Below, piece by piece: positions 1 to 6,076 of a stretch of 6,994 nucleotides of DNA. Under the pieces are notes generated by a model. It searched no databases, had not been told where the DNA came from, and saw only the letters and a list, made by a program, of their open reading frames with translations. The stretch is taken from contig JASBVW010000072.1 in the NCBI GenBank assembly GCA_029961005.1, forward strand, positions 1 through 6,994, written 5' to 3'. A program made the position numbers and the translations under genes. Source of the DNA: Bacillota bacterium (lineage in GTDB: Bacteria; Bacillota; UBA5301; JASBVW01). Numbering within the stretch: the stretch's first letter is position 1; each line of letters opens with the position of its first letter.

Positions 1-140
1 CTGTCACCTCTCCCAAACAACCTACAGAAGAGCATCTTCTCGGCACGTGTCTTTTACGCGAGGACGAGTTGGATAGCGCGGTGCGGGCTACGCTTTCAGC
101 GTTGAACCGGCGCTTGAGGAAAATTGCATACTTGCGCTGA
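1..140 (+). CDS. C-terminal fragment of an unidentified protein
   Basis: Reading codons from base 3, this frame stays open to a TGA at 138-140 and gives 45 residues, ending in a basic, probably helical stretch (ALNRRLRKIAYLR). The other two forward frames close earlier, at about bases 76 and 105. Third codon positions are moderately GC-rich, as in the genes to the right. The gene starts beyond the left edge, so its full length and domains cannot be seen. I do not recognise the family. The stop lies 48 bases before the spoVS start with no terminator hairpin between, so read-through into spoVS is possible. That the fragment is coding is an inference from the open frame, codon pattern and position. 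Confidence 0.5.
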   Translation, partial: VTSPKQPTEEHLLGTCLLREDELDSAVRATLSALNRRLRKIAYLR

Positions 141-144
141 AGAG
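115..144 (+). promoter_or_regulatory. Possible SigH-type promoter for spoVS
   Basis: A -35-like element TGAGGAAAA (115-123) is followed after 12 bases by GCTGAAGAG (136-144). The SigH consensus is RNAGGAWWW, 11-12 bases, RNNGAATWW, so the matches are about 8 of 9 and 7 of 9, with the T of GAAT missing. Transcription would start near base 150, leaving a leader of about 40 bases. spoVS of Bacillus subtilis is known to depend on SigH, which makes the match plausible. The site lies inside the last codons of the upstream gene, so chance similarity remains quite possible. Confidence 0.35.
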
Positions 145-171
145 AACGGAGATAGCTGTCGTCGATCAATT

Positions 172-180
172 GAGGAGGAG
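172..180 (+). promoter_or_regulatory. Ribosome binding site of spoVS
   Basis: GAGGAGGAG contains a strong AGGAGG core ending 10 bases before the ATG at 189. It overlaps the alternative in-frame GTG at 180, which therefore cannot be the start. This decides the shorter reading. Confidence 0.8.
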
Positions 181-188
181 TGAGACAG

Positions 189-458
189 ATGGAGGTGCTC
201 AAGGTATCTGCTCAGTCGCAGGCCAAAGCTGTTGCCGGAGCACTGGCTGCAGTGATCAGGCAGCAAGGGGCGGCGGAGATCCAGTCGGTGGGCGCTGCTG
301 CTGTGAACCAGGCCATTAAGGCCATCGCCATCGCCCGGGGGTATGTAGCTCCTAACGGGATTGACCTGGTGTGTATACCTGCCTTTACGGAGATCGACAT
401 CGACGGAGAGGAGAGGACGGCCATCAAGTTTATCGTGCAACCGCGGAACAGCAAGTGA
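189..458 (+). CDS. spoVS: Stage V sporulation protein S (SpoVS)
   Basis: An 89-residue protein, close to the 86 residues of B. subtilis SpoVS, and recognisable along its whole length. Family landmarks are MEVLKVSA at the start, VAGALA (15-20), GAAEIQ (27-32), NQAIKAIAIARG (40-51), IDLVCIPAF (58-66) and DGEERTAIK (72-80). SpoVS is a small cytosolic protein with an Alba-like fold, thought to bind nucleic acid. In B. subtilis its loss affects septation and the progress of sporulation, but its molecular role is not settled. ATG 189 is chosen over the in-frame GTG at 180 because the ribosome binding site covers that GTG and family members begin MEVLKVS. A terminator follows 41 bases after the stop. 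A possible SigH-type promoter lies upstream, which would fit expression at the onset of sporulation. The family call is secure. Confidence 0.96.
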   Translation: MEVLKVSAQSQAKAVAGALAAVIRQQGAAEIQSVGAAAVNQAIKAIAIARGYVAPNGIDLVCIPAFTEIDIDGEERTAIKFIVQPRNSK

Positions 459-499
459 AGGCTACCCTTTGACGAGAGTCTTAAGGCCAGGAGACGATT

Positions 500-525
500 G
501 CCCCGCCCAGCGGGGCTTTTTCTTT
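500..525 (+). terminator. Intrinsic terminator after spoVS
   Basis: A perfect 6-bp GC stem (GCCCCG at 500-505 with CGGGGC at 511-516) closes a 5-base loop and runs straight into TTTTTCTTT. It ends the spoVS transcript and separates it from the sigma-factor gene. Confidence 0.9.
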
Positions 526-586
526 GGTCATATTTCTCCCAGACAAGCAATATTAGTTTACCGTTAAACAGAGACAGGCTTGTGTG

Positions 587-592
587 GGAGGG
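587..592 (+). promoter_or_regulatory. Ribosome binding site of the sigma-factor gene
   Basis: GGGAGG lies 6 bases before ATG 599. It overlaps the first codons that would follow the alternative in-frame GTG at 584, so the ATG is the better start. Confidence 0.65.
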
Positions 593-598
593 CTGTGG

Positions 599-1333
599 AT
601 GTTAACCAATCAAGGGGAAGATCTAGTGCTGCTAGAGAAAGCGCGCCGGGGGGATCAGAGCGCTGTCGAGGGATTGGTCAAGAAGTACACACCTTTGGTG
701 CGGTACATCGCGCGCAACTACTACGTGCGGTGCATGGAGTTTGACGACTTGATGCAGGAAGGGATGATCGGGTTGCTGCACGCCATCCAGGAGTACGACC
801 AGTCGCGGTACGACAAGATCAAGTTCAGCTCTTTTGCTTACCTTTGCATCCTGCGCCGTATCTACAATATTTTGAAGCAGAGCAACGGGAACAAGCAGCG
901 GGCTTTGAATGAGGCCGTCTCCCTCTTCTCCTACGCCAACCAGGAGGAGACCAGGCAGGTAGTGGACTTGGTGGAGAGCGAGGACCGGCGGCTAAACCCA
1001 GAAGAGATGGCGGAAAGGAAGTACGTAGAAAGCCGGATCCAGGAGGTCCTGCGCCACCACCTCTCGTTGCTGGAGTATACGGTCATTACCTTTTTGTTAG
1101 CGGGGTACAGTTACGGGGAGATTCAGCGGGAGATCGGGGTCAATGTGAAGGTGATCGACAACGCCCGCACGCGCGTGCGCCTCAAGATTAGGCGCCTTTT
1201 GCAGAAGTACGGTTCTCTCCTCAATCCCAAGGCTCTGCAGCGCGTGCGCCGCCGGAAGGACCTTTATCATCCGCTTTCCCTTGCGTATGCGCGCCCTGCC
1301 TGGCCGGATTTGCTCAGCAATGACCTGCCCTGA
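599..1333 (+). CDS. SigH-like sigma-70 family RNA polymerase sigma factor
   Basis: A 244-residue sigma factor of the SigH (sigma-30) type, which directs RNA polymerase core to a special promoter set. Region 2 runs from about residue 22 to 110. DLMQEGMIGLLHAIQEYD (50-67) is the core-binding region 2.2, and FSSFAYLCILRRIYNILK (76-93) covers regions 2.3 and early 2.4. A linker with the SigH-like LNPEEM (132-137) leads to region 4 (about 147-202), whose helix-turn-helix is YSYGEIQREIGVNVKVIDNA (170-189). No region 1.1 or 3 is seen. B. subtilis SigH carries TRQKH before the residues PLNSYASL; here the matching stretch is GNKQRALNEAVSL, so promoter choice may differ. About 40 residues, basic at first, follow region 4 and make it longer than the 218-residue B. 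subtilis SigH. The usual sigH locus is near secE and the ribosomal genes, so this may be a paralogue. ATG 599 is chosen by its ribosome binding site. No convincing promoter was seen upstream. Confidence 0.9.
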   Translation: MLTNQGEDLVLLEKARRGDQSAVEGLVKKYTPLVRYIARNYYVRCMEFDDLMQEGMIGLLHAIQEYDQSRYDKIKFSSFAYLCILRRIYNILKQSNGNKQRALNEAVSLFSYANQEETRQVVDLVESEDRRLNPEEMAERKYVESRIQEVLRHHLSLLEYTVITFLLAGYSYGEIQREIGVNVKVIDNARTRVRLKIRRLLQKYGSLLNPKALQRVRRRKDLYHPLSLAYARPAWPDLLSNDLP

Positions 1334-1350
1334 AGAAGGCGAGCGTCTAG

Positions 1351-1391
1351 ACCTGTCCCTCCGCGGAGAGAGGGCAGGTTTCCTTTTTTTT
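1351..1391 (+). terminator. Intrinsic terminator after the sigma-factor gene
   Basis: ACCTG (1351-1355) pairs with CAGGT (1375-1379), and after one bulged T, CCCTC (1357-1361) pairs with GAGGG (1370-1374). The loop is 8 bases. The hairpin is followed by TTCC and eight T residues. It begins 18 bases after the stop codon and isolates the sigma gene from smc. Confidence 0.87.
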
Positions 1392-1398
1392 GGCCCTA

Positions 1399-1407
1399 TG
1401 GTAAAAT
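1399..1407 (+). promoter_or_regulatory. smc: Extended -10 promoter for smc
   Basis: TGGTAAAAT is an extended -10 element (TGN followed by TAAAAT at 1402-1407). No good -35 exists at the right distance; the T-rich tract of the preceding terminator occupies that place. Transcription would start near 1413-1415, about 35 bases before the TTG start. A promoter is expected here because a terminator stands directly upstream. The call rests on this one motif and its position. Confidence 0.55.
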
Positions 1408-1433
1408 ATATTCGCTTTGCAAGAGGAGACCCG

Positions 1434-1440
1434 AAGGAGG
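1434..1440 (+). promoter_or_regulatory. smc: Ribosome binding site fixing the TTG start of smc
   Basis: AAGGAGG, a full anti-16S match, lies 7 bases before TTG 1448. No ATG or GTG stands in that place, and the protein aligns with the SMC N-terminus from this TTG onward. Confidence 0.9.
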
Positions 1441-1447
1441 CCGCTCC

Positions 1448-4400
1448 TTGTATCTGAAGAAACTGGTTTTGGCCGGTTTTAAGTCCTTCGGCCAGCGCAC
1501 GGAGCTCGTCTTCGAGCCGGGTATCACAGCCATTGTCGGGCCCAACGGCAGCGGAAAGAGCAACATTGCCGACGCCATCCGCTGGGTTTTGGGAGAGCAG
1601 AGTCTGCGCCTCTTGCGCGGGGCCCGGGTGGAGGACGTGATCTTTGGCGGCAGCGAGGCCAAGAAGCCGCTCGGGCTGGCTGAGGTGAGTCTCACGCTAG
1701 ATAATTTTGACCGCAAACTGCCTCTGGACTTTGGGGAGGTGACCATCACCCGGCGCGTCTTTCGCTCCGGTGAGGGCGAGTATTTCATCAATTCTACTCC
1801 CTGCCATCTCAAAGACATCCACGCGCTCTTTATGGATACCGGCTTGGGGCGAGACGGTTACAGCCTGATTACTCAGTCGGACATTGAGAGTCTGCTCAGC
1901 GTCCGGCCTGAGGACCGGCGCCCCCTGTTTGAAGAGGCAGCCGGCATCGTCAAGTACAAGGTAAAGAAGGCCAAGGCCATCCGCAAGCTGGAGGAGACGG
2001 AGCAAAACCTGGTCCGAGTGGGGGATATCCTGGCGGAGATTAAGCTCCAGTTGTTGCCGCTGCGCGAACAGGCGGAAAAGGCCGAGCGCTACCAAGAGTT
2101 GAAGGCGTCTTTGCGCCGCTTAGAGGTGGCTCTGGCGGCAGAGCACCTGCGGGAACTTCTGGCCCACCAGGAGCGCGGGCAAAAGGAGGCGGCCGCTCTG
2201 GAAGAGGAGCGGGCGGCCCAGGCCGCTCTGTTGGCCGGGAAAGAGGCGGAGTTGGAGGCTGCGCGGTTGCGGCTCCTGCAGCTCGATGAGGCCATAGAAC
2301 AGGGACGGCGGGAACTCCTGGCGCGCGTCTCTGCCCTGGAGAAGGTGGAAAGCCGCTTAGCGCTGGCGCAGGAAAAGCTGAGCCGCTGCGCGGAAGAGGC
2401 GGAGGCTTTGGCCGAAAGAAAGGCCCGACACGGCCAGAGGTGGGCCGAAGTGGTCCAGCTCGAAAAGGTGCAGCGGGAGAGGCTGGCCTTGCTCCAGGAA
2501 GAGATAAGGGAGGGCAGGCGGAAGGTGGCGCAAAGGCAAGAGAACGCCACCGGCCTGACCGCCGAGCTGTCTGCCTGCCGACAGGAACTGGAGCGGAGTA
2601 GGGAGCGGTTTCAGGCTCTCTTGCAGGAGGAGTCCCGCCTGCAGAAGGAGCTGCAGCTGTTGCGGGAGCAGCAAGAGGGAGCTCTGCGGCGAGAGGAGGC
2701 TCTGGCTGCGGAAGGGGAGAGGCTGCAGAGCGAAAAGGCGGCTTGCGTGGAAGCGGCTTTGGCTGCTGAACAGGCAGTGCTGGCGCTGCGGGAAAAGCTG
2801 GCTGCCGGCGAGGCGGAGCTGGAGAAAGCAATCAGGGCGCAGCAGGCGGCAGAGGCAGAGAAGCGCCGCGTGGAAGGGGTCTTCCGCCAGGAGGAGGAGC
2901 GCTGGCGACAGGTCTCTTCACGCCTGTCGGCCCTGGAAGAGATGATTCGCTCCCATGCCGGCCTGCACGAAGGGGTCCAGGCCGTCCTCAAGGCGGCCTC
3001 AGGCGGGGAGTTGCAGGGTATTGAGGGGGTAGCGGTGGACCTGATCCAGGTGCCACGGGAATACGAGCGAGCCATTGAAGTAGCCCTGGGCGGAGCGGCC
3101 CAGCATATTATTGTGGCTGAAGAAGGCGCGGCCCGAGAGGCGATCCGCTTCTTAAAGGAACGGCGGGCCGGGCGGGCAACCTTCCTGCCCCTGGATCTGG
3201 TTCAGCCCCAGGAGATCCCTGCCCCGATGGTGCAGCGGGTGAGGTCCAAGTTTGGAACCCGCCTGATCGGGGTGGCGGCAGATCTGGTCGGGTGCGCTCC
3301 CCGCTATCAGCGGGCTGTGCGGTACCTTCTCGGGCGGATCCTGGTGGTGCGGGATTTAGAGGCGGCGGTGGCGGTGGCCAGGGAACTGGAGCTGCGCTAC
3401 GCCGTGGTCTCTCTGGGCGGGGAGCTGGTGCGCCCCGGCGGGGCCATCACCGGCGGAGAAGGGAAGGGGCAGGGTCAGAGTTGGCTCTTGGCTCCGCGCC
3501 GGGAGCTGGAGGAGCTAAAAGAGGTTCTGACCAGGGTGGAGCGGCGCCGGGAAGAGCTGCGGCAAAGGCTGGCGCGGGCTGAAGAGGCGCAGGTTCAGAG
3601 CGTGGCAGAGTGCGAGCGCCTGCGCTCTCAGGTTATGGCGTTGCACCTGGAGTTGGTGGGGGCAGAAAAGGACGCCGCCAGCCGTCGGGCGGAGGTGGAG
3701 CGGGTAGAAAGAGAGCTGCAGCGCTGGGAGGGGGAGAGAACCCCTCTGGCTCAGGGGCGGGAAGAGGGGCTAAACGCGCTGGCCAGAAAAGAAGAGGAAT
3801 GGCGAGCGGTGGCCGCGGAGCGGGAGAGGGTGCAAGAAGAGCTGGAAGCCCTGGAGGCCCGCCAGCAGGAGCTGTGGCGCCGTCAAAGCGAGCTGCAGCA
3901 GGAAGAGACCTCCCACCAGGTGCTGCTGGCCCGGGTGCAGCAGGAAGAGGCGGATCTGCAGCGGCGCCTTGCCGAGCTGGAGCGGGAGCTGAGCAGCCTC
4001 CGGGCGGAAGGGGAGGCCTTAGCGGCGGAAGAGGCCCTCCTGCGGGAGAGGCAGGCCGGGCTGCAGGCACAGGTGGAGTCCGATCAGCGCGAGAGGGAGG
4101 CGCTGGTGGAAGGGCGCCGCCTGGAGGAGGAGAGGCTCTTCGGCGTGCAGGAGGAGAAGAAGGCCCTGGCGGCGGAGGTGGCCGCCTGGGAAGAGGAGAT
4201 TAAGGCGATTCGCCTGCGCTTGGACTCCTGCCGCAACCGGGCCCATGAGCTCCAGTTAATGCTTTCGCGCTGGCAGATGGAGCTGGAGCGCTTGACCGGG
4301 CGGCTGCAGGAGGAGTACTCCCTTTCTTTAGAAGAGGTCCTGAGCTGCTCGGAGGCGATAAGCGACCGGGTCTGGGCGCAGCGGGAGATCGAGAGTTTGA

Positions 4401-5020
4401 AGCGACAGCTCCGGTCCTTAGAGCCGGTCAACCTGGGGGCAATTGAGGAGTACCGCGCCTTGAACCAGCGGTACGAATTTATGCACAACCAGCACCGGGA
4501 CCTGACGGAGGCCAAACAGGCCCTCTTCGATGTGATCGACGAGATTGAGGAGACCACGCGCCGGCGCTTTCAGGAGGTCTTCACGGCGGTGGAGGCGGAG
4601 TTCAGCAACCTCTTTCGCCGTTTGTTCGGCGGGGGTAAGGCGGAGCTGGTCTTGACGGATCCGGCCGATTTGGGGGCTACGGGCATCGAGATCATAGCCC
4701 AGCCCCCGGGTAAAAAGCCCCAAAGCCTGCTCCTCCTCTCCACCGGAGAGCGCACCTTGACGGCTATTGCCCTGTTGATGGCCATCCTAAAGGTGAAGCC
4801 CGCCCCTTTCTGCGTGATGGACGAGGTGGACGCCGCCCTGGATGAGGTGAACCTCCGGCGTTTTACCGACCTTCTACTTGAAATGGCAGATCAGATTCAA
4901 TTCTTGATCATCACTCACCGCCGGGTGACCATGGAGGCCGCCAATATCCTCTACGGAGTGACGATGGAAGAGGGAGGAGTTTCGCGCCTCATTTCGGTGC
5001 GCTTGGAGGAGGCGGGCTAG
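1448..5020 (+). CDS. smc: Chromosome segregation and condensation ATPase SMC
   Basis: A full-length SMC of 1190 residues (B. subtilis: 1186). With ScpA and ScpB, SMC dimers form the ring that organises and helps to segregate the bacterial nucleoid. The N-terminal head begins MYLKKLVLAGFKSF and carries Walker A GPNGSGKS (31-38) and the Q-loop around Q143. The first coiled coil, rich in E, Q, R, A and L, runs from about 165 to 500. The hinge spans about 505-671 and ends PGGAITGGEG. The second coiled coil runs to about 990, and the C-terminal head starts at EPVNLGA (992). It holds the signature motif (1098-1102), Walker B FCVMDE (1121-1126), D-loop AALDE and switch histidine H1157. The signature reads STGER instead of the usual SGGER, and the Q-loop reads ITQSDI instead of the usual IGQGKV type; all other head motifs are intact. 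Translation starts at TTG. ftsY follows after 76 bases without a terminator, so the two are probably co-transcribed. No rnc gene stands upstream, unlike in Bacillus. Confidence 0.97.
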   Translation: MYLKKLVLAGFKSFGQRTELVFEPGITAIVGPNGSGKSNIADAIRWVLGEQSLRLLRGARVEDVIFGGSEAKKPLGLAEVSLTLDNFDRKLPLDFGEVTITRRVFRSGEGEYFINSTPCHLKDIHALFMDTGLGRDGYSLITQSDIESLLSVRPEDRRPLFEEAAGIVKYKVKKAKAIRKLEETEQNLVRVGDILAEIKLQLLPLREQAEKAERYQELKASLRRLEVALAAEHLRELLAHQERGQKEAAALEEERAAQAALLAGKEAELEAARLRLLQLDEAIEQGRRELLARVSALEKVESRLALAQEKLSRCAEEAEALAERKARHGQRWAEVVQLEKVQRERLALLQEEIREGRRKVAQRQENATGLTAELSACRQELERSRERFQALLQEESRLQKELQLLREQQEGALRREEALAAEGERLQSEKAACVEAALAAEQAVLALREKLAAGEAELEKAIRAQQAAEAEKRRVEGVFRQEEERWRQVSSRLSALEEMIRSHAGLHEGVQAVLKAASGGELQGIEGVAVDLIQVPREYERAIEVALGGAAQHIIVAEEGAAREAIRFLKERRAGRATFLPLDLVQPQEIPAPMVQRVRSKFGTRLIGVAADLVGCAPRYQRAVRYLLGRILVVRDLEAAVAVARELELRYAVVSLGGELVRPGGAITGGEGKGQGQSWLLAPRRELEELKEVLTRVERRREELRQRLARAEEAQVQSVAECERLRSQVMALHLELVGAEKDAASRRAEVERVERELQRWEGERTPLAQGREEGLNALARKEEEWRAVAAERERVQEELEALEARQQELWRRQSELQQEETSHQVLLARVQQEEADLQRRLAELERELSSLRAEGEALAAEEALLRERQAGLQAQVESDQREREALVEGRRLEEERLFGVQEEKKALAAEVAAWEEEIKAIRLRLDSCRNRAHELQLMLSRWQMELERLTGRLQEEYSLSLEEVLSCSEAISDRVWAQREIESLKRQLRSLEPVNLGAIEEYRALNQRYEFMHNQHRDLTEAKQALFDVIDEIEETTRRRFQEVFTAVEAEFSNLFRRLFGGGKAELVLTDPADLGATGIEIIAQPPGKKPQSLLLLSTGERTLTAIALLMAILKVKPAPFCVMDEVDAALDEVNLRRFTDLLLEMADQIQFLIITHRRVTMEAANILYGVTMEEGGVSRLISVRLEEAG

Positions 5021-5081
5021 AGGTTAGAGCGGAGGCAAGGCTGTCCATACTAGCAGACGAGCGCGGAGAGATTGCCCTGGT

Positions 5082-5086
5082 AGGAG
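5082..5086 (+). promoter_or_regulatory. ftsY: Ribosome binding site of ftsY
   Basis: AGGAG ends 10 bases before GTG 5097. An in-frame TGA at 5088-5090 lies just upstream of that GTG, so no longer start is possible. Confidence 0.75.
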
Positions 5087-5096
5087 TTGACGCAGC

Positions 5097-6029
5097 GTGA
5101 AAGGCCTGTGGGCGCGTTTTAAGGAGGGCCTGGCCAGGACGAGAGAGGGTCTGGCCGGGCGCTTGTGGGAGCTGGTCCGCGGCCGGACGAAACTGGACGA
5201 GGACCTGTGGGCTGAGCTGGAGGCCATCCTCCTGCAAGCCGACTTTGGCCTGGAGACCACCCAGTGGCTGCTGGAGGAGGTCCGCTCCCGCGCCCGCCAA
5301 GAAGGCGGGGGCGATGCGGAGGCGGTGTACCGTTGGGTCAGGGAGAGCCTGCTGACTGCTCTAGGCCCGCCGGCGCCGCTGGCCCGCGCTGAGCGCGGGG
5401 TGACGGTGGTCCTTCTGGTGGGGGTCAACGGGGTGGGCAAGACTACCACCGCGGCCAGGTTGGCTTACCTTCTCCACCGGGAAGGCTGCCGGGTTTTGTT
5501 GGCGGCTGCGGACACCTATCGCGCCGCGGCCATTGAACAGCTGCAAATTTGGGGCCAACGGGTGGGGGCTCCGGTGATCCAACACGAGCCGGGCGGAGAT
5601 CCGGCGGCAGTGGTTTTTGACGCCATTCAAGCCGCCCAAGCCCGGTCTGTGGACTACGTGCTGGTGGACACGGCCGGCCGGCTCCACACCAAGTTCAACC
5701 TAATGGAGGAATTAAAAAAAATTCGGCGCGTGGCGGAGCGCGCCCTGCCCGGCGCTCCCCAGGAGGTACTCCTGGTTTTAGATGCGGGTATCGGACAAAA
5801 TGCGCTTGCTCAGGCCCGCGCTTTCCACCAGGCAGTGGGGGTCACAGGCCTGGTCTTAACCAAACTGGATGGCACGGCCAGGGGCGGGATCGTGGCGGCT
5901 GCCGCCCGAGAGCTGGGGGTGCCGGTCAAGTTCGTCGGTTTGGGGGAGGGCCCCGATGACCTGCGTCCCTTTGATCCCGCGGCCTTTGTGGAAGCGGCCC
6001 TGCCGCCCTTGACAGCCGCGGGAGAATGA
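5097..6029 (+). CDS. ftsY: Signal recognition particle receptor FtsY
   Basis: A 310-residue SRP receptor GTPase. It binds the membrane and the SRP protein Ffh, and the paired GTPases hydrolyse GTP as the ribosome is handed to the Sec translocon. The protein is the NG form without the long acidic A domain of E. coli FtsY. It opens with an amphipathic start (LWARFKEGLARTREGL), which in this family contributes to membrane contact. The N domain covers about 1-95. The G domain shows P-loop GVNGVGKTT (109-117), DTYRAAAIEQL (139-149), DTAGR (191-195), TKLDGTARGG (255-264) and the closing KFVGLGEGPDDLRPFD. The loop usually written DATTGQN or DASTGQN is DAGIGQN here (229-235). The GTG start is fixed by an in-frame stop 7 bases before it. 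The last codons contain a strong promoter for the next gene. The gene probably shares a transcript with smc. Confidence 0.97.
   Translation: MKGLWARFKEGLARTREGLAGRLWELVRGRTKLDEDLWAELEAILLQADFGLETTQWLLEEVRSRARQEGGGDAEAVYRWVRESLLTALGPPAPLARAERGVTVVLLVGVNGVGKTTTAARLAYLLHREGCRVLLAAADTYRAAAIEQLQIWGQRVGAPVIQHEPGGDPAAVVFDAIQAAQARSVDYVLVDTAGRLHTKFNLMEELKKIRRVAERALPGAPQEVLLVLDAGIGQNALAQARAFHQAVGVTGLVLTKLDGTARGGIVAAAARELGVPVKFVGLGEGPDDLRPFDPAAFVEAALPPLTAAGE
5705..5721 (+). other. A8 run with a heptamer in slippery phase inside ftsY
   Basis: A GGAGGA at 5705-5710 precedes eight A residues (5714-5721). In the ftsY frame the run reads A AAA AAA, the phase needed for -1 slippage. The encoded EELKKIR matches what FtsY proteins normally carry here, so the run is probably a by-product of the protein sequence. 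Confidence 0.3.
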
Positions 6030-6037
6030 AGTATAAA
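6009..6037 (+). promoter_or_regulatory. ffh: Strong SigA-type promoter for ffh
   Basis: TTGACA (6009-6014) matches the -35 consensus perfectly. After exactly 17 bases comes TATAAA (6032-6037), a 5 of 6 match to the -10 consensus. The -35 and most of the spacer lie in the last codons of ftsY and the -10 in the gap. Transcription would start near 6043-6045 and lead into ffh after about 50 bases. In GC-rich DNA such a match is unlikely by chance. Confidence 0.8.
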
Positions 6038-6043
6038 AAGAGG

Positions 6044-6071
6044 AGCCGGGCCAGAAAAGAGAGCGCCGGCT
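6044..6071 (+). other. Inverted repeat at the predicted 5' end of the ffh mRNA
   Basis: AGCCGG (6044-6049) and CCGGCT (6066-6071) are perfect complements around a 16-base, A/G-rich loop. The left arm falls at the predicted transcription start, so the ffh mRNA would begin with this hairpin. Only a short TGTTT follows, so it is a poor terminator. It ends a few bases before the ribosome binding site. Confidence 0.4.
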
Positions 6072-6076
6072 TGTTT

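Noticed and set aside
180..188. GTG at 180 as an earlier start for spoVS
   Set aside because: It lies inside the ribosome binding site, and SpoVS proteins begin at the ATG at 189.
584..598. GTG at 584 as an earlier start for the sigma factor
   Set aside because: The GGGAGG binding site would lie inside the gene, and no good site precedes this GTG.
2040..2831. Long open frame of 263 codons on the - strand opposite smc
   Set aside because: It is rich in P, A and R, as expected when a GC-rich coiled-coil gene is read on the other strand, and it shows no recognisable domain. smc clearly occupies this DNA.
3610..4203. Second + strand open frame (197 codons) inside smc, with an antisense partner at 3633-4070
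   Set aside because: Both are low-complexity G, A, R and P translations of the coiled-coil codons, without a family match or their own start signals.
5034..5076. GGCAA/TTGCC complement in the smc-ftsY gap as a terminator
   Set aside because: Only five base pairs around a 33-base loop and no T tract, so it is not a credible terminator.
6044..6076. The hairpin between ftsY and ffh as an intrinsic terminator
   Set aside because: The stem is short, the loop long and only TGTTT follows. It also lies downstream of a strong promoter for ffh.
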